From the NCBI GenBank assembly GCA_028023455.1, contig JAQFVV010012394.1:23082900-23146899 (forward strand): a stretch of DNA of 64,000 nucleotides, in the 5' to 3' direction. Under the pieces are notes generated by a model. It saw only the letters and a list, made by a program, of their open reading frames with translations. It was not told where the DNA came from and ran no database searches. Each line of letters opens with the position of its first letter. The stretch's first letter is position 1. A program made the position numbers and the translations under genes. Source of the stretch: Epiperipatus broadwayi. Taxonomy: Eukaryota; Onychophora; Udeonychophora; Euonychophora; Peripatidae. Shown here in pieces: positions 52,301-60,765 of this stretch.

Positions 52301-55186
52301 AGTATTGATAAGACATGTATGAAACAGGTACAGCTTGCAAATAGGAGATACGTGCCTGAATTATTAGATAGAAGGAAGATAAGGATTTTATTTTAGGATA
52401 CATCAAAGAGTGGTCTATCAACATTTAGCTTAATATTATAAATTGTAAATGAAAACTAATCCAGGAAGAGATGAGTTGTCATCTTTGATAGTATACAAGA
52501 TAGAAGTTTCATTTGTTGTATCTTAATATAGGCTTTGATCATAAGACCACAGGAAAATTGAGTGTTAGATTATAAAACAAATTGATGATGTCATAATTAT
52601 TGTATTATTATCTTAGTGCAAAGTAAAGAGAAAGATCAAATGGTGAATATTATAAAATATAAACCCCAGATAAATACGAAATATTTCATAATATTATAAT
52701 AAAATTATAATAGTTGAGAAATAAAACAATCATCCATATTTTAAATCTTTTTATAATTTTAAACTGAAATATAAGGGGATAATAAAGTATAAATGAAATT
52801 CATTAAAAAGGATTGATTAATACAAGTACATATGGTTTTGTTGGGTAAGAAATCAATTTTAATATGACAATAATATCATATCTTATGAGAAGGGAATAAT
52901 TAATTTTAAATACTTGTGATTGTAATGTAGGGAAATATAAATGTTTAAGTGTTTACATATATTATTGTATTATATTTTTATATATTTTTTATATTGTTTT
53001 ATGTTAATTCATTTAATAGTTAAAATTAATTATTGAAAATTTGTAAATAAGATGTTATTAAAATTGATGTTGAAAAGTTAAACTAAGTATCTAGAGTTGC
53101 ATTTCTTTTGTTGGAATCATCATCGCTACACCATCATCAGAGAGTATGAATTATACTATATACATTAACCAAAACATACAGTAACAATTATCTGGGAAAA
53201 TATTTCTTAAATGAGATCTTAAATTATTGCAAACTGCCTTGATCACATAAGTCATTGATAAAATATATTGCAAATTTATTAAAGTATGTTTGTGAATTAG
53301 TTCTTATTTGAAGTTATAAATTATGATTAAAATTTAGATAACAATAGTTATTTATTATTAAATAGTAGAGAACATAAATCCTGAGATCTCCTTAATATAA
53401 TATTGTTATTATGGTTGTTCTTAATTATAATCCTATAATATAATTATAAAACATCAATATACAATAAAATGATAATATAACTTATTAATTAGTTTAACTT
53501 CAATTTAATAATTATAAATGTATTATATTTATTTAAGTATTATTGTTGGTCATGGGAATATTTAGATACTTGATAAGGAGGGAGTGTCTTAGTATTCTTA
53601 TGCCATTGAACAAATACTTTGGTATTTGTTTAATGTTAAAATGTATGTAATCTTGTTGATAGGATAAGTGGTCTCATAATTACTAATGCTAATTAAACAT
53701 AATGTAGAAATAAGAGTATCAGATTGTACCTAGAGAAGGTAACACTACAGCCTAATTTAGAGACAGACTTATCATGCCTTCTAGGGGTAGTCGTTCTATT
53801 GGCAGGATACTACACGTAGGAGCACAAAACAGACTTCTTATTTAACAACACTGAAACAATTCAATATTTTACAGCATTGTAAATTATTTATATAAAAAAA
53901 AAATATGAAAATATAATTACAGCTGATAGAAAGTACTACTTTTGAAATTTCCTTAAAAATTATGATTGTTTTAGTTTCTCAGTCTTAGACTTACATATAT
54001 ATGTGTCAGATTTACAACTTCTCTTGAGAGTAATAAATCACCATTCATTTTTTTCTGTGACATTTAAAAAACGAAGAAAAATTAAAAAAAAACAAAACTC
54101 CTTTTACTAAAACTTCTATTAAAAAAAGAAAGGGTAAATTTTGTCATGCAGAAAAAAAATTATAGCATTGGAAAACTTATTAAATATCAAAAAGAATGAT
54201 GTATTTCACGTTTGAAATCCTTAGCAATTGTATGCTGTAATAATTTAAATTCTATGATTGGTTAAAATTTTTGAAAAAGGTGTTTTGAGGGGCCATGGAA
54301 TTGGAGAAGCTTATAAAAAGTTGGAATGATATTGGAAAAAATAATTAAAAAATGATTATTTAAGAGTGGATTATGAGATGAAAAAATTTGATATTGCTTC
54401 TTATTTTAAGATATGGGAAATATGAATTTTGTCGGAATAGACTGAAGAGGATAGAAGAACGGAACTAGGAAATGTTAATTGATTGATAAGAATGAGATAA
54501 AAAAAAGTTTAAGAAGTAGTCTTGTTTAGTACATAATACCTGTGCCTTGGCAGATAATTAATGATGATCATGAATAATATAATTTGGTAAAATTAATCAA
54601 CATTGATTTGTGTGATAAAAAATTGTCTAAAATTTCACATTTTTAGGAGTAATAAATAAATTTAGACAATGTTGATGAAAGTGAGCTCATTTGAATCGGA
54701 ACTTGAAATATTTTATATATTACTTTTTGGTGACAAAAAAATAAGCCTTGGCAGATAATTAATGATGATCATGAATAATATAATTTGGTAAAATTAATCA
54801 ACATTGATTTGTGTGATAAAAAATTGTCTAAAATTTCACATTTTTAGGAGTAATAAATAAATTTAGACAATGTTGATGAAAGTGAGCTCATTTGAATCGG
54901 AACTTGAAATATGTATATATTACTTTTTGGTGACAAAAAAATAAGAATAAGAAATTTCTGTTTATATAGAATTTAACTATAGCTGTCTAAATTATTTATG
55001 CACATATAGATAAGTTTCATTTATATAATCATATATTTATATGTGTGATTTTAATTTTAATTTTTTTATATTTTTTTATAAGAACTTTTCAGAGTCGAGG
55101 ATCAAATCAAGGATTTCCCAAGGCCATTGACACCTGGACAAATAGTACAACAGACACAGCTGGAACGGGTGATACCTCTACTACTG
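10263..55186 (+). CDS. UBAP2L: UBAP2L/lingerer-like gene, joined internal coding exons (partial at both ends)
   Basis: Seen: six exons at 10263-10349, 16450-16563, 31953-32130, 35589-35675, 35776-35830 and 55083-55186 join without a stop into about 208 codons. The order is a TAEQ..AQMISD lead-in, a UBA domain, a Lys/Arg-rich stretch, an RG/RGG box and a Ser/Thr/Asn-rich start. This is the N-terminal architecture of vertebrate UBAP2/UBAP2L and insect Lingerer. Known for the family: cytoplasmic RNA-associated proteins linked to stress granules and translation control; in flies, Lingerer affects growth and copulation. The UBA domain binds ubiquitin in some relatives, and the RGG box is an arginine-methylation and RNA-binding segment. 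Missing: the initiator exon (upstream) and most of the long low-complexity C-terminal part (downstream). Long AT-rich introns loaded with transposon relics surround the exons. The family call is firm; UBAP2 versus UBAP2L is not distinguishable and would be one gene in most invertebrates. Confidence 0.9.
11933..11954. repeat. G10-ATTTT-C7 perfect hairpin
   Basis: Ten consecutive G, five bases, then seven consecutive C form a pure G:C stem in otherwise AT-rich intron DNA. The G run could also form quadruplexes with other strands. It is probably a slippage-prone simple sequence or an assembly-sensitive site. Confidence 0.75.
14086..14450 (+). pseudogene. Decayed LINE (RTE-like) endonuclease fragment
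   Basis: Broken plus-strand frames read GCKEITIGTFNIWYVN, then after a frameshift MIHVFNILGVSKVNRSGQ, and further on VNEEIEKFY followed in another frame by QVQAQIDKTCER. In order these match the APE endonuclease of RTE-type LINEs: the start (IGTWNVR), the ..DILGISE.KW.G motif, and the E.FY..QVQ.EID region. Stops and frameshifts show long decay. The LINE may extend over about 13900-15130, but nothing else is readable. The strand is the same as the host gene. Confidence 0.5.
16450..16563 (+). CDS. UBAP2L: UBAP2L-like internal exon 2: UBA domain core
   Basis: Thirty-eight codons, phase 0 at both ends. Translation starts VMELTGKSNEDAIIVALHD and ends LNKAVNMLLEGDQDQ. This is the bulk of a UBA three-helix bundle: MELTG sits at the helix1-helix2 loop, ALHDCDND is the conserved UBAP2L signature, and NKAVNMLLEG is helix 3. 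The acceptor is at 16448-16449 (CTAAAG) and the donor is a consensus CAA/GTAAGT at 16564. The acceptor has a weak pyrimidine tract, being preceded by an AT run. Its codons are richer in G+C than the flanking introns, as expected for a conserved exon. Confidence 0.93.
17806..18385 (+). mobile_element. Relic of the piggyBac-like dispersed family (left part)
   Basis: Aligns with 38024-38600 along its length: ATACATTGTTAGAAAGAACAA, GAAAGAATGTAAT, CATAGACAGCTTCATCACAT, CATGACCTA-like, GGTTTTAGTGAGG and AGTAAATTCT blocks in the same order. The TTAA end and terminal repeat are degraded and the right part is not recognisable. The open frame at 18162-18383 is within this repeat and is not a gene. Confidence 0.7.
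23760..24360. other. GC-richer inserted sequence of unknown type
   Basis: Stands out from the AT-rich intron, with open frames on both strands (minus 23870-24322, 150 codons; plus 24028-24228). No motif is recognised in either. The minus frame contains a run of hydrophobics opposite an A-run and has no convincing domain order. A decayed retroelement or a solo terminal repeat is possible; there is no matching second copy in this window. Function unknown. Confidence 0.35.
24937..25027. repeat. Imperfect 29-bp inverted repeat (hairpin) inside the inner element
   Basis: Arms 24937-24965 and 24999-25027 pair with about four mismatches around a 33-base loop (ACTCCGATAATG...CATTATTGGAAT). Such a stem-loop of about 91 nt lies between the left end and the transposase relic. 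It could be a structural transposon feature or a small-RNA precursor-like hairpin; there is no direct evidence for either. Confidence 0.65.
25387..25614 (+). pseudogene. C-terminal relic of a pogo/Tigger-like transposase (inner element)
   Basis: 75 codons: MEPVPFTAKMIREDLQLSNQ, then a helical part, KFQRELNGCMSGYRVHKQLI, and SQRLITNYVV near the end. It aligns with the relic at 5118-5351 on the other strand. The N-terminal HTH and the DDE catalytic region are gone, so the element depends on transposase from elsewhere or is dead. After the stop, the sequence GTTGGTGCTAGTTGTATTTCC still parallels the other copy, showing that the stop or a frameshift truncated a longer tail. Confidence 0.55.
26940..27360. 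other. GC-richer stretch with an open frame, unidentified
   Basis: Immediately right of the outer transposon. The plus-strand frame at 26943-27239 (98 codons) begins MDSADLEVHLRDHLLDCLSS but changes to a hydrophobic AT-coded tail. No start context, domain or splice signals connect it to the host gene. It could be a fragment of an older inserted element. Not called as a gene. Confidence 0.25.
28677..29972 (-). pseudogene. Poly-A retro-insertion with 17-bp target duplication (processed pseudogene or non-LTR retroelement)
   Basis: Flanked by identical TTTTTTTGACACTACTT at 28660-28676 and 29973-29989. On the minus strand the insert ends in AATAAA merging into a run of about 12 A, directly against the duplication. 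That is the hallmark of target-primed reverse transcription. On the minus strand an ATG at 29763 (MAENVS) is followed by broken coding-like frames, including SDLDYMSHKISQGKEEVNVV and, before a TAA at 29271-29273, FMQEAYNNILDVRDEEDEQS. A GC-richer region of about 600 nt follows, containing another minus-strand frame (28859-29257) of no known type. No reverse transcriptase is visible, so a processed copy of a cellular mRNA is my preferred reading; a non-autonomous LINE is the alternative. Confidence 0.6.
30147..30194. repeat. TG/CA-type palindrome
   Basis: TATATGTGTGTGTCTGA and TCAGACACACACACATATA are separated by TTAT. Thirteen base pairs are perfect, and pairing then continues after a two-base offset from an extra CA. 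A simple-repeat palindrome able to extrude as a hairpin. Confidence 0.75.
31953..32130 (+). CDS. UBAP2L: UBAP2L-like internal exon 3: post-UBA basic segment
   Basis: 178 nt: 59 codons plus one base, starting in phase 0. Translation begins GEWETSGKKKKNRQSAPSN and runs through an Asn-rich stretch and RSERFDRSRDRDGSRSRGPP to LSRGGKS. It parallels the W-E-x-x-GKKK motif after the UBA domain of UBAP2L and the following Arg/Asp/Ser-rich and RGGPP-like part. The acceptor AG ends at 31952 after T7; the donor is a consensus GTAAGT at 32131. Longer open frames on both strands over this interval are shadows, because the frame fixed by exons 2 and 4 is the one given. The region is predicted to be disordered, basic and possibly RNA-binding. 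Confidence 0.9.
32131..35588 (+). other. Intron, 3.5 kb, between UBAP2L-like exons 3 and 4
   Basis: GTAAGT donor and poly-T AAG acceptor. The first part (about 32330-32830) carries faint traces of a LINE endonuclease. The remainder (33300-35580) is AT-rich with T runs and nothing I can name. Two minus-strand open frames at 32791-33069 and 33005-33289 look like chance frames opposite the LINE relic. Confidence 0.8.
32330..32830 (+). pseudogene. Second decayed LINE endonuclease fragment
   Basis: Broken plus-strand frames contain RILHSGDKNKYNDIESIVS, VSLKTFPRILLHVYV, MILGDWITVI and KYGSRRKDRF in an order that recalls the RTE-type endonuclease (..YYSG.., ..IQVYAPT, ..GDWNAKVG, ..G.RNE.G.R). Each piece is weak and frameshifts separate them. 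The match rests on order as much as on identity. Confidence 0.35.
35589..35675 (+). CDS. UBAP2L: UBAP2L-like internal exon 4: charged linker into the RGG box
   Basis: 87 nt: two bases complete a split Trp codon from exon 3, then 28 codons, then one base. Translation is W-KGRENEKNERNLEDGNIRD followed by RSADGRGRG. It corresponds to the Gly/Arg/Glu-rich stretch entering the RGG box in UBAP2L. The acceptor is a long T run plus AAG ending at 35588; the donor is GTATGT at 35676. The next exon follows after only 100 bp, the shortest intron in the window. Confidence 0.87.
35676..35775 (+). other. Short intron, 100 bp, within the RGG-coding part
   Basis: GTATGT donor, TATGCAG acceptor, AT-rich throughout. 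Its borders keep the Arg/Gly reading frame intact between exons 4 and 5 (phase 1). Confidence 0.85.
35776..35830 (+). CDS. UBAP2L: UBAP2L-like internal exon 5: RG/RGG box
   Basis: 55 nt: two bases complete a split Arg codon, then 17 codons, then two bases. Translation after the split Arg is QINGPGRGRGGRGGSRS. It is a compact RG/RGG box like the one in UBAP2L that is targeted by arginine methyltransferases (family knowledge). The acceptor is TTATGCAG ending at 35775; the donor is AG/GTAAGC at 35831. The frame is forced by exon 4, and the next codon is completed to Arg by the first base of exon 6 about 19 kb away. Confidence 0.87.
38024..40060. mobile_element. Non-autonomous piggyBac-like element carrying a tandem array
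   Basis: TTAA at 38020-38023, then CCCCTTGTGACC; the right end reads GGTCTCAAAGGG followed by TTAA at 40061-40064. The 12-bp termini match at 10 of 12 positions in inverted orientation. A TTAA target duplication with CCC-starting terminal repeats is characteristic of piggyBac transposons. The 2037-bp interior has no transposase: the left 500 bp is shared with three other relics in the window, the middle is a 162/197-bp tandem array, and the right 350 bp is richer in CG. The minus frame at 37998-38189 straddles the left end and is not a gene. Confidence 0.75.
38542..39614 (+). repeat. Satellite-like tandem array, units of 162 and 197 bp
   Basis: Six units begin with GTAAATTCTAAGTTATG at 38542, 38736, 38898, 39060, 39257 and 39454, giving lengths 194, 162, 162, 197, 197 and about 160. 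The longer units carry an extra 35-bp copy of GCAAAGTATGCTATAAAATG-type sequence. Units 2 and 3 appear identical, which points to recent amplification or conversion. The array lies wholly inside the piggyBac-like element; the first unit is the most diverged and grades into the element's shared left part. Confidence 0.9.
41920..42400 (+). mobile_element. Diverged relative of the piggyBac-like family
   Basis: Begins near ATCACCATATTGAATTTTTTT, then ACATTATTAGAAAGAGTAAA, GTAATGAAGCTGA, TAGACAACTTCATCACATTC and AGTATTTTCTGGAAATG in the same order as 38035-38500. It lacks the tandem array and a recognisable right end. Confidence 0.6.
45455..45860 (+). mobile_element. Most diverged relative of the piggyBac-like family
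   Basis: CTGCCATATTGAACTTTTTA parallels CGGCCATTTTGAAGTCACAG at 38041. Further similarity includes GGCCTGACACACAATTTTCA, CTTTGCATTCCTCACAAAAT and TAACATGTCTTACCTGAG. It ends before any array. Alignment is by eye over short blocks. Confidence 0.5.
46033..46162 (+). repeat. Minisatellite, 28-29 bp unit, about 4.5 copies
   Basis: TGATGTTTATATTCTTTAT recurs at 46043, 46072, 46101 and 46129, with a degenerate start at 46157; spacer GGACATCCAC varies slightly. The plus frame at 45871-46074 runs into it and is not a gene. Confidence 0.85.
51840..52245. other. GC-richer patch with ACGTCA sites, possible transposon end
   Basis: Contains TACGTCATCAACC, GTTACGTCACACT and TTACGTCGTAAG within 60 bp, then CGCTTGAGGCGCGCGCTCA and AGCTGAAGTGGTTAAC. 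The last motif read outward from TTAA (TTAACCACTTCAGC) would suit a piggyBac-like right end. The left end was not found. ACGTCA repeats could also be CREB/ATF-like sites, but there is no gene start nearby. Confidence 0.3.
54544..54944 (+). repeat. Near-identical 201-bp tandem duplication next to exon 6
   Basis: Unit 1 at 54544-54744 and unit 2 at 54745-54944 start GCCTTGGCAGATAATTAATG and are almost identical; the only difference seen is a one- to two-base change in the ATATTTTATATAT part near the end. Each unit contains separated inverted arms (ATCAACATTG..CAATGTTGAT and ATTGTCTAAA..TTTAGACAAT). Very recent, about 140 bp before the exon 6 acceptor. Confidence 0.92.
55083..55186 (+). CDS. UBAP2L: UBAP2L-like internal exon 6: Ser/Thr/Asn-rich segment
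   Basis: 104 nt: one base completes Arg from exon 5, then 34 codons, then one base. Translation begins TFQSRGSNQGFPKAIDTW, then NSTTDTAGTGDTSTT. The F-Q-x-x-G start, acidic/aromatic DTW and Thr/Asn-rich tail resemble the segment after the RGG box in UBAP2L. The acceptor is a T-rich tract with ATAAG at 55081-55082. The donor CTG/GTATTT at 55187 is weak. If it were skipped, reading would continue GIYF and hit TAA at 55198-55200. A 201-bp tandem duplication ends about 140 bp upstream. Exon identity is likely; the exact 3' border is less sure. Confidence 0.78.
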
Positions 55187-58073
55187 GTATTTATTTTTAA
55201 GTAAATTTTGAGTTCGCAAATTCTTTATTTTAAAACATTTTTGGATTAAAACATTTTGTGAAAGTAGATTGAAAGTAAATTATATGCAATTAATATATAA
55301 TAATTTTATAGATTGTTTGAATTATTTAACAAATAAACATAAATATGGATTCAGCAATTGTTTAATAATGATAATATTAGTGCAAATTTTTCTACAGAAA
55401 TTTTGTATATATAATTTATGGTTTTTAATCTGATAATAATGTGCAAAGTATGCTGCTCAAATATTGTGTCATTGTTAGAAATCTTGTGAAATTATGTTGG
55501 AATTTATTTAAAATCTTTGAAAATTTAAAACTATTGAAAATCCAACTGGATAAAAATTAATAAAAATATTATTAAAGATATGCTTTGGTCATGGTGGAAA
55601 ATCAGGTATTTGCTAACTGCTCATTTGCTGAAACACTATTTGTACTTTGCAATAAATATGATTATATCTCTATGTTATAAATACTGGAATTTTGTAGTTT
55701 TTTTTTAAAAAAAAAAAGGAAACTAAAGTTGATTTGTGCACATTTAAATATTGATTTTCATCACAAAATTTGCAATAGAAATTTATGATAAATTATATTC
55801 ACCATGATACTTTCCAACTATGTGTTGCAAAGACTTAATATATTTTATGCAAATATTGCAATTATTCTATACTAAAAGTTCAATTGAAACTTTAATTGGT
55901 TTCTGCAAAAAATTTGCAGTGGTTTTTATGTATCTGGTGTACATTTCTGTTAATATAAGTTAATTGCCTTTTTTAGTTTTATTATAATGTTGATTGCGGA
56001 TATGCAACATGTAGGCGCTATAGGTTTTAAATAATTTTATATCGGATGTTCCAGTCAGCATAGCTATTACATATCAAAATACTAATAATACTGACCACTT
56101 TATAATTCTTGATTTAACCACTTTCAAGTTTTAATTTAATAGAGTTTGAAATCATTGCAATATTATCTATTATCAAGCCTTATGAACAGTTTTTAAACAT
56201 TCCGTGGTTTAATGATATTTATGCCAGTTATCATATTTTTTTTATTGTAGTAGATCAATTATGAAAAATAATGTAAATGAAAGAAAATACATTTGACATA
56301 TCCTTGTATTGATATTAACATTTAGAGTGTATTTTTGTATATATAATTTCTATTTCATATAGATATGAAATAAAAGGTTTTTTTTTTATCATTAAGATAT
56401 AAATAATAATTAAAACAATGTATATATTGTAAAAGAAATTATATTCTAATAATGAATAAAATAAAAATGAGAGGTAAAAAAAAAAAAGAAAATTGAAAAT
56501 AAATGTTCTGGCTAGCTTACATATTTGGGTACTGCTTCACAAATAGAATATGTCCTTTTGGATATATAATTTATAATGGGTATTATGAAATAGTAGACTG
56601 TTTTATCACATTAGACACTAATATCATAAATGGAACTGACTAACAGTAAATGCCCTCAGATTAGATAACCACAAATGTAATGAAAATATAACTGAGCAGG
56701 ACTAGTTAGTCTGCAAATGCATCACATATTTGGGTAAATACTAATAATATAATTATAAACCAAGTGGTTTTCTCCAGTTATATATTATATATTTGGACAA
56801 TTTAAATATACTGAGTAAATGTCATATTGAGGCAATTAAAAATATAATTAATAAATAAATTGAATTGATCATAACTGACTTTATAATAATCATAACTATA
56901 TGAACAGTGGTCTAATAAATTTATATAGAGCGCCAATGGGTCCATATGACTATCCTTGTCTGGCAAAGAAGACAAAATTCATTAAACAATGTTTTAATTG
57001 ATAGTGAGTTATAACATGGGATATATTAATAGGATAAGATAAAATAGTTGTATAATGATTCATGCAGTAAAAACACCTAGGTTAATAACACTATAAATTT
57101 ATTAAGATAAACATTAATTTATTTATGGTGATGAAAATAAAGAATTATTTATAACAGCAATTAACATCATATATTGTACATTTATAGTTCACTATTGCTA
57201 TAATATAATTAGATATATTAATTTTATAATTAAAATTATAAATGCATATACTTAGCACAAATAAAAATATAAGGTGAATTTTAATATTATTACCTTTTGA
57301 AAGAAAATAAGAATCAAATAATATTTTTTTTTATAAAGTTATTTATAATTCAAACTAAATTATGCAAATACTATTTATGTTTTTATTGATCTTTTACTTT
57401 ACTTGATTATTATTATTTAAGTTATCGAATGAGAAAACTAAACTGCATTGTAATCAATGATATTAATTTAGAAGAAAGATTTTATAAAATATTTATTACT
57501 ATTTTACTTTTAACTGTTATTGATAAATAAGATTTTTTTCTGAGTGTCTTTTATGATTAGCATATACAAAACTTCAATTTAATTTTATCTTGCATCATTT
57601 TCTTTGGCATCTTCGTGCTAGCACACACATATGTAGAGATCCATAGACATTTTAATCCTTAAATGTTGTCCAATTATTTTTCTTTTGTCAATACTACAGT
57701 CCAAGTAGCTTTAATGTCTTAGACTTATGGTGGTCAGCATAGCGTTTTGTTATTAATCATTCCGTTTAAATCAAACATTAAAAGGAAGAAACTCCTGTTT
57801 TTCCTCTCCAAAGTTCTCTAATCACAATACATTTTCTTTATGGCAAGTTCAGAATTTTTTAAGGAAAGAAAATATATGTTTTTCTTTCTGAAATTATTTC
57901 TGTCTCTATAGTAACATAAACATCACAGTCTAGATTTTTAAGCACTAGTTTTGAACATGTGATTGCTTCTAATTTTAATAAATAAATGAGTCATATATTC
58001 TACATTTTTAATATATATATGTGCTCTGCGCACAGGTAATGAAGCTATTAATAAATTGTCAAATTTTTTTACT

Positions 58074-58115
58074 GCCAAGCGCTTTCGGGACAGTCTACAG
58101 TCCCATATTCATGGC
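58074..58115 (-). ncRNA. Hammerhead-ribozyme-like motif of Penelope-type retroelements, with core changes
   Basis: On the minus strand: outer pairing GCCA/TGGC, a perfect stem GGGAC-TGTAGACT-GTCCC, then GAAA, then the palindrome AAGCGCTT (overlapping the last two A of GAAA). Stem II followed by GAAA and a very short, palindromic stem III is the layout reported for hammerhead motifs in Penelope-like elements. The core before stem II should read CUGANGA; here it reads AUGAAUA, two substitutions at normally essential positions, so self-cleavage is not expected. No Penelope reverse transcriptase or GIY-YIG domain is visible nearby. The family call is from memory of the motif and needs a structure search. 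Confidence 0.45.
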
Positions 58116-58510
58116 AAGTTATTCTGTTAATAACTGTAAAACTATGCAAATTTATGTGCAGATGTTACGTGGACCATTTACGAGATAGGGAATAGCAGGC
58201 CTCTCTTCTGTTGATTGCCGATGGGTCAGCCACAATGAAGTAAGCTTCCCTAACTTTATGTTTGGTGTCGTTTGTTTCAGAGCAAACGACACTGGCTGTG
58301 GTAGGTAGAAAAGCATGTCCAGAGTTTCTCTCGTGTTCGACAAAAATCGAATTACCTTCAAACTTTGTTTTGGTTTTATTGTAAAGGTATCGGTGTTGAG
58401 CTACTCTGGTGGCAGTGTTAGTTTTGGTCTCTCCATAATATGTTGCTACAAAACAACATTTTACTACCCATATGACCTTGATTGGTTTTTATTATTTAGC
58501 TGTTTATAAA
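58116..58510. other. GC-richer stretch beside the ribozyme-like motif, with a 10-bp perfect hairpin
   Basis: Contains GTGTCGTTTG and CAAACGACAC as perfect arms (58265-58274 and 58283-58292) around an 8-base loop. The minus frame at 58152-58361 and the plus frame at 58315-58509 overlap here and have no recognised domain. It is likely part of the same decayed element as the ribozyme-like motif. Confidence 0.4.
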
Positions 58511-59188
58511 CTATAGAAATTGACAGATATGTGCACACCCCACTATATATATTTTTATATATGTCAATGGGTGTCTCCTAAGTTTTCATTACATGGGAAA
58601 GACTACATTAACCCAGTCTATAAATATATACTTCAGCAAACCATAATGTTGCTTGATTTGTTGTGCTAGGAAAATAAACAATAATAAATTTGACTTTGAA
58701 GAACCTGAACTTTAATCGATTTAAAGATCTTAAACTTCAGATCTGATGTTCTACTTCCTCACTAAACTTTGCACAGCAGAAAACAAATTTTTACAAAAAA
58801 CATATCAAGTATAATACTTTCTGTCTATATATGGAGAGAGGGAGAGAATCTAGAAAAAGTCAATTGCTTTTTTTAGATAAATAATGACATGAATTTTTAG
58901 CTGAGTTGAAGGTATCACAGAAAAAAAAATTCCATCTATTTTATTTTAATGTAAGATTAACCAACAAAGCTATGTTATTGTTCCTTTTTTATATCATATT
59001 ATTTAATTTAAAAAAAGTAATTGTACAATTTTTTAATATATTTTTTGTAAAGATGTGTTCAGTTGATGCAACATTAATATTAGTATGTTTGTGAAAACAT
59101 ATGTATTGAATAGGATTTGGTTATTCTCATACAATGCAATATCTTTGATACAAAGCTACTTTAAATTTGTAGAACTATTAAGATCAAT

Positions 59189-59205
59189 ACACACACACAC
59201 ACACT
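59189..59205 (+). repeat. CA microsatellite
   Basis: About eight uninterrupted AC dinucleotides in intron DNA. Confidence 0.9.
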
Positions 59206-60578
59206 TTCTCCCCAATCATATTAATTAAGTTTTTTAAAAAAAAATTTTTTTCGTAATTTATTATAAGTGTTTAGAAAAGCGGTCGTCCCCGTCCCCCCCG
59301 TTTGTTTAATAATTCCTTGATATTAAAATTTACTTTTTAATGTAATCTCATATGATATATCTTTTTGGAACAGGATATTTAAGAATTTTTTTCAGACATC
59401 CTTCAAATTATTCTTATTTTGTTTATTTTTTATCTTGATCTCTATATTTTTTAAAATATAATTATGATTTTGCAATTTGCTTTTAAAACCTCTATCACTT
59501 CCAGTGATATTTACTTTTAATATAATTCTAAAACTTATTTTAGATCTTACATATCTAACTGAAATCGTTTCTATCATATTGAACTTTCAAATTTAAAAAA
59601 GAAAGAAAAATGATTGGTTTTTAAATTATTATTTTTTCCTATGAAAGTTTTTATCTTCTTGTTTTCTTGATGATTTTTTTTTTTTTTACTCTTAAACTAT
59701 TGTCTTCCATAATTCTGTTTCTCAATTCTGTTGCAGCATTTTTCATTATTGGTATACAGTTATTATTCTATTTTTTTTTATTTAAGTTTTCACTTTTTTA
59801 AATATTAATCCGAATAGCTAAATGTGCATTAAATATTTTTTTTTTGTTTGGTATTTGGATGTTGATCTGCTTTCATTATATTCATTGACATTCCAGATAT
59901 AGGAAATATGTATTTTATCCATTTATATTTTTTTACAGTTCAGTAGTTTGTAAAATCTAATAATTAAAAGTGCACGTAATGTCTTGATTGATACTGAAAA
60001 TTTACTTGTAGTAACAAGTTGACATTGGATAAAACTAAGTTAAGATTGACTGAAGAAAAATGTATAGGAGTCATAAGATACAATAATATGATTAATATAT
60101 GATAAAATAAAACAGTATACTGAAAAAAAGTCTTCATGAATGGATTATTTGAAGTAAAAAAAATAAATTATTATGGGGAAAAAACATTGTTCTAAAAATA
60201 TGGCAAAAAATATACAATTACAATGATAGAAATAACCAGCTACTTAAGTAATTCCATAAACATTAAAATATAAAGAGGTTATAATTGAGATTTTGATGAG
60301 ATTTCATTGGAAAAAAGACTTAATGAAGAAATGTAAATATTTTTTTGCAATATTATATGTTTAATTTCACATTACACCTGTTATTGAGTGTTTGATTAGA
60401 TATTTTTTAAAACAATTGGAACTATTAGAAATGTGTTTTGTTTATTTTTGAAAGGTTATTTTTGATTGTATGAAATAGATTATGATAGAAATTTAAATTT
60501 TTTTTTGCTAAATACATATTGAAAATAAAGAAGTTAGTTAAGGTCTTACAAAATCTTTTTTATTCTTTTGCATCATTA

Positions 60579-60765
60579 TTATAAGCACTAATTGGATTTG
60601 CTGGATATCAGAGTTTAATGCCAACAGAAAAATGGATTTAATTTCATCACTGATAAAGAAATGTTTTCATGTTATAAGTACTAATTGTGCTTACTGGACA
60701 TCAGAGATTAATGCCAAACAAAAAAATGGGTCTAATCTCATCACTGATAAAGAAAGATTTTTATA
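60579..60765 (+). repeat. Diverged tandem duplication, 93-bp unit
   Basis: Both units share TATAAG(C/T)ACTAATTG, TGGATATCAGAG/TGGACATCAGAG, TTAATGCCAA, and CATCACTGATAAAGAAA in order with about 15 percent mismatch by eye. The open frame at 60632-60847 crosses the junction and reflects repeat composition, not a gene. Confidence 0.85.

Larger units (their letters stand above)
35831..55082 (+). other. Intron, 19.3 kb, between UBAP2L-like exons 5 and 6
   Basis: GTAAGC donor and AAG acceptor. It contains a TTAA-flanked piggyBac-like element with an internal tandem array (38024-40060), two diverged relatives (about 41920-42400 and 45455-45860), a 29-bp minisatellite (46033-46162), a GC-richer patch ending next to TTAA (51900-52245) and a 201-bp tandem duplication (54544-54944). 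The stretches 36000-37980, 40070-41900, 42450-45450, 46170-51890 and 52250-54540 are AT-rich with no coding signal that I can support. Segments near 37120-37280 and 41230-41360 share a diverged repeat (CACTAGAT...AATCTAATGC). Confidence 0.8.
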
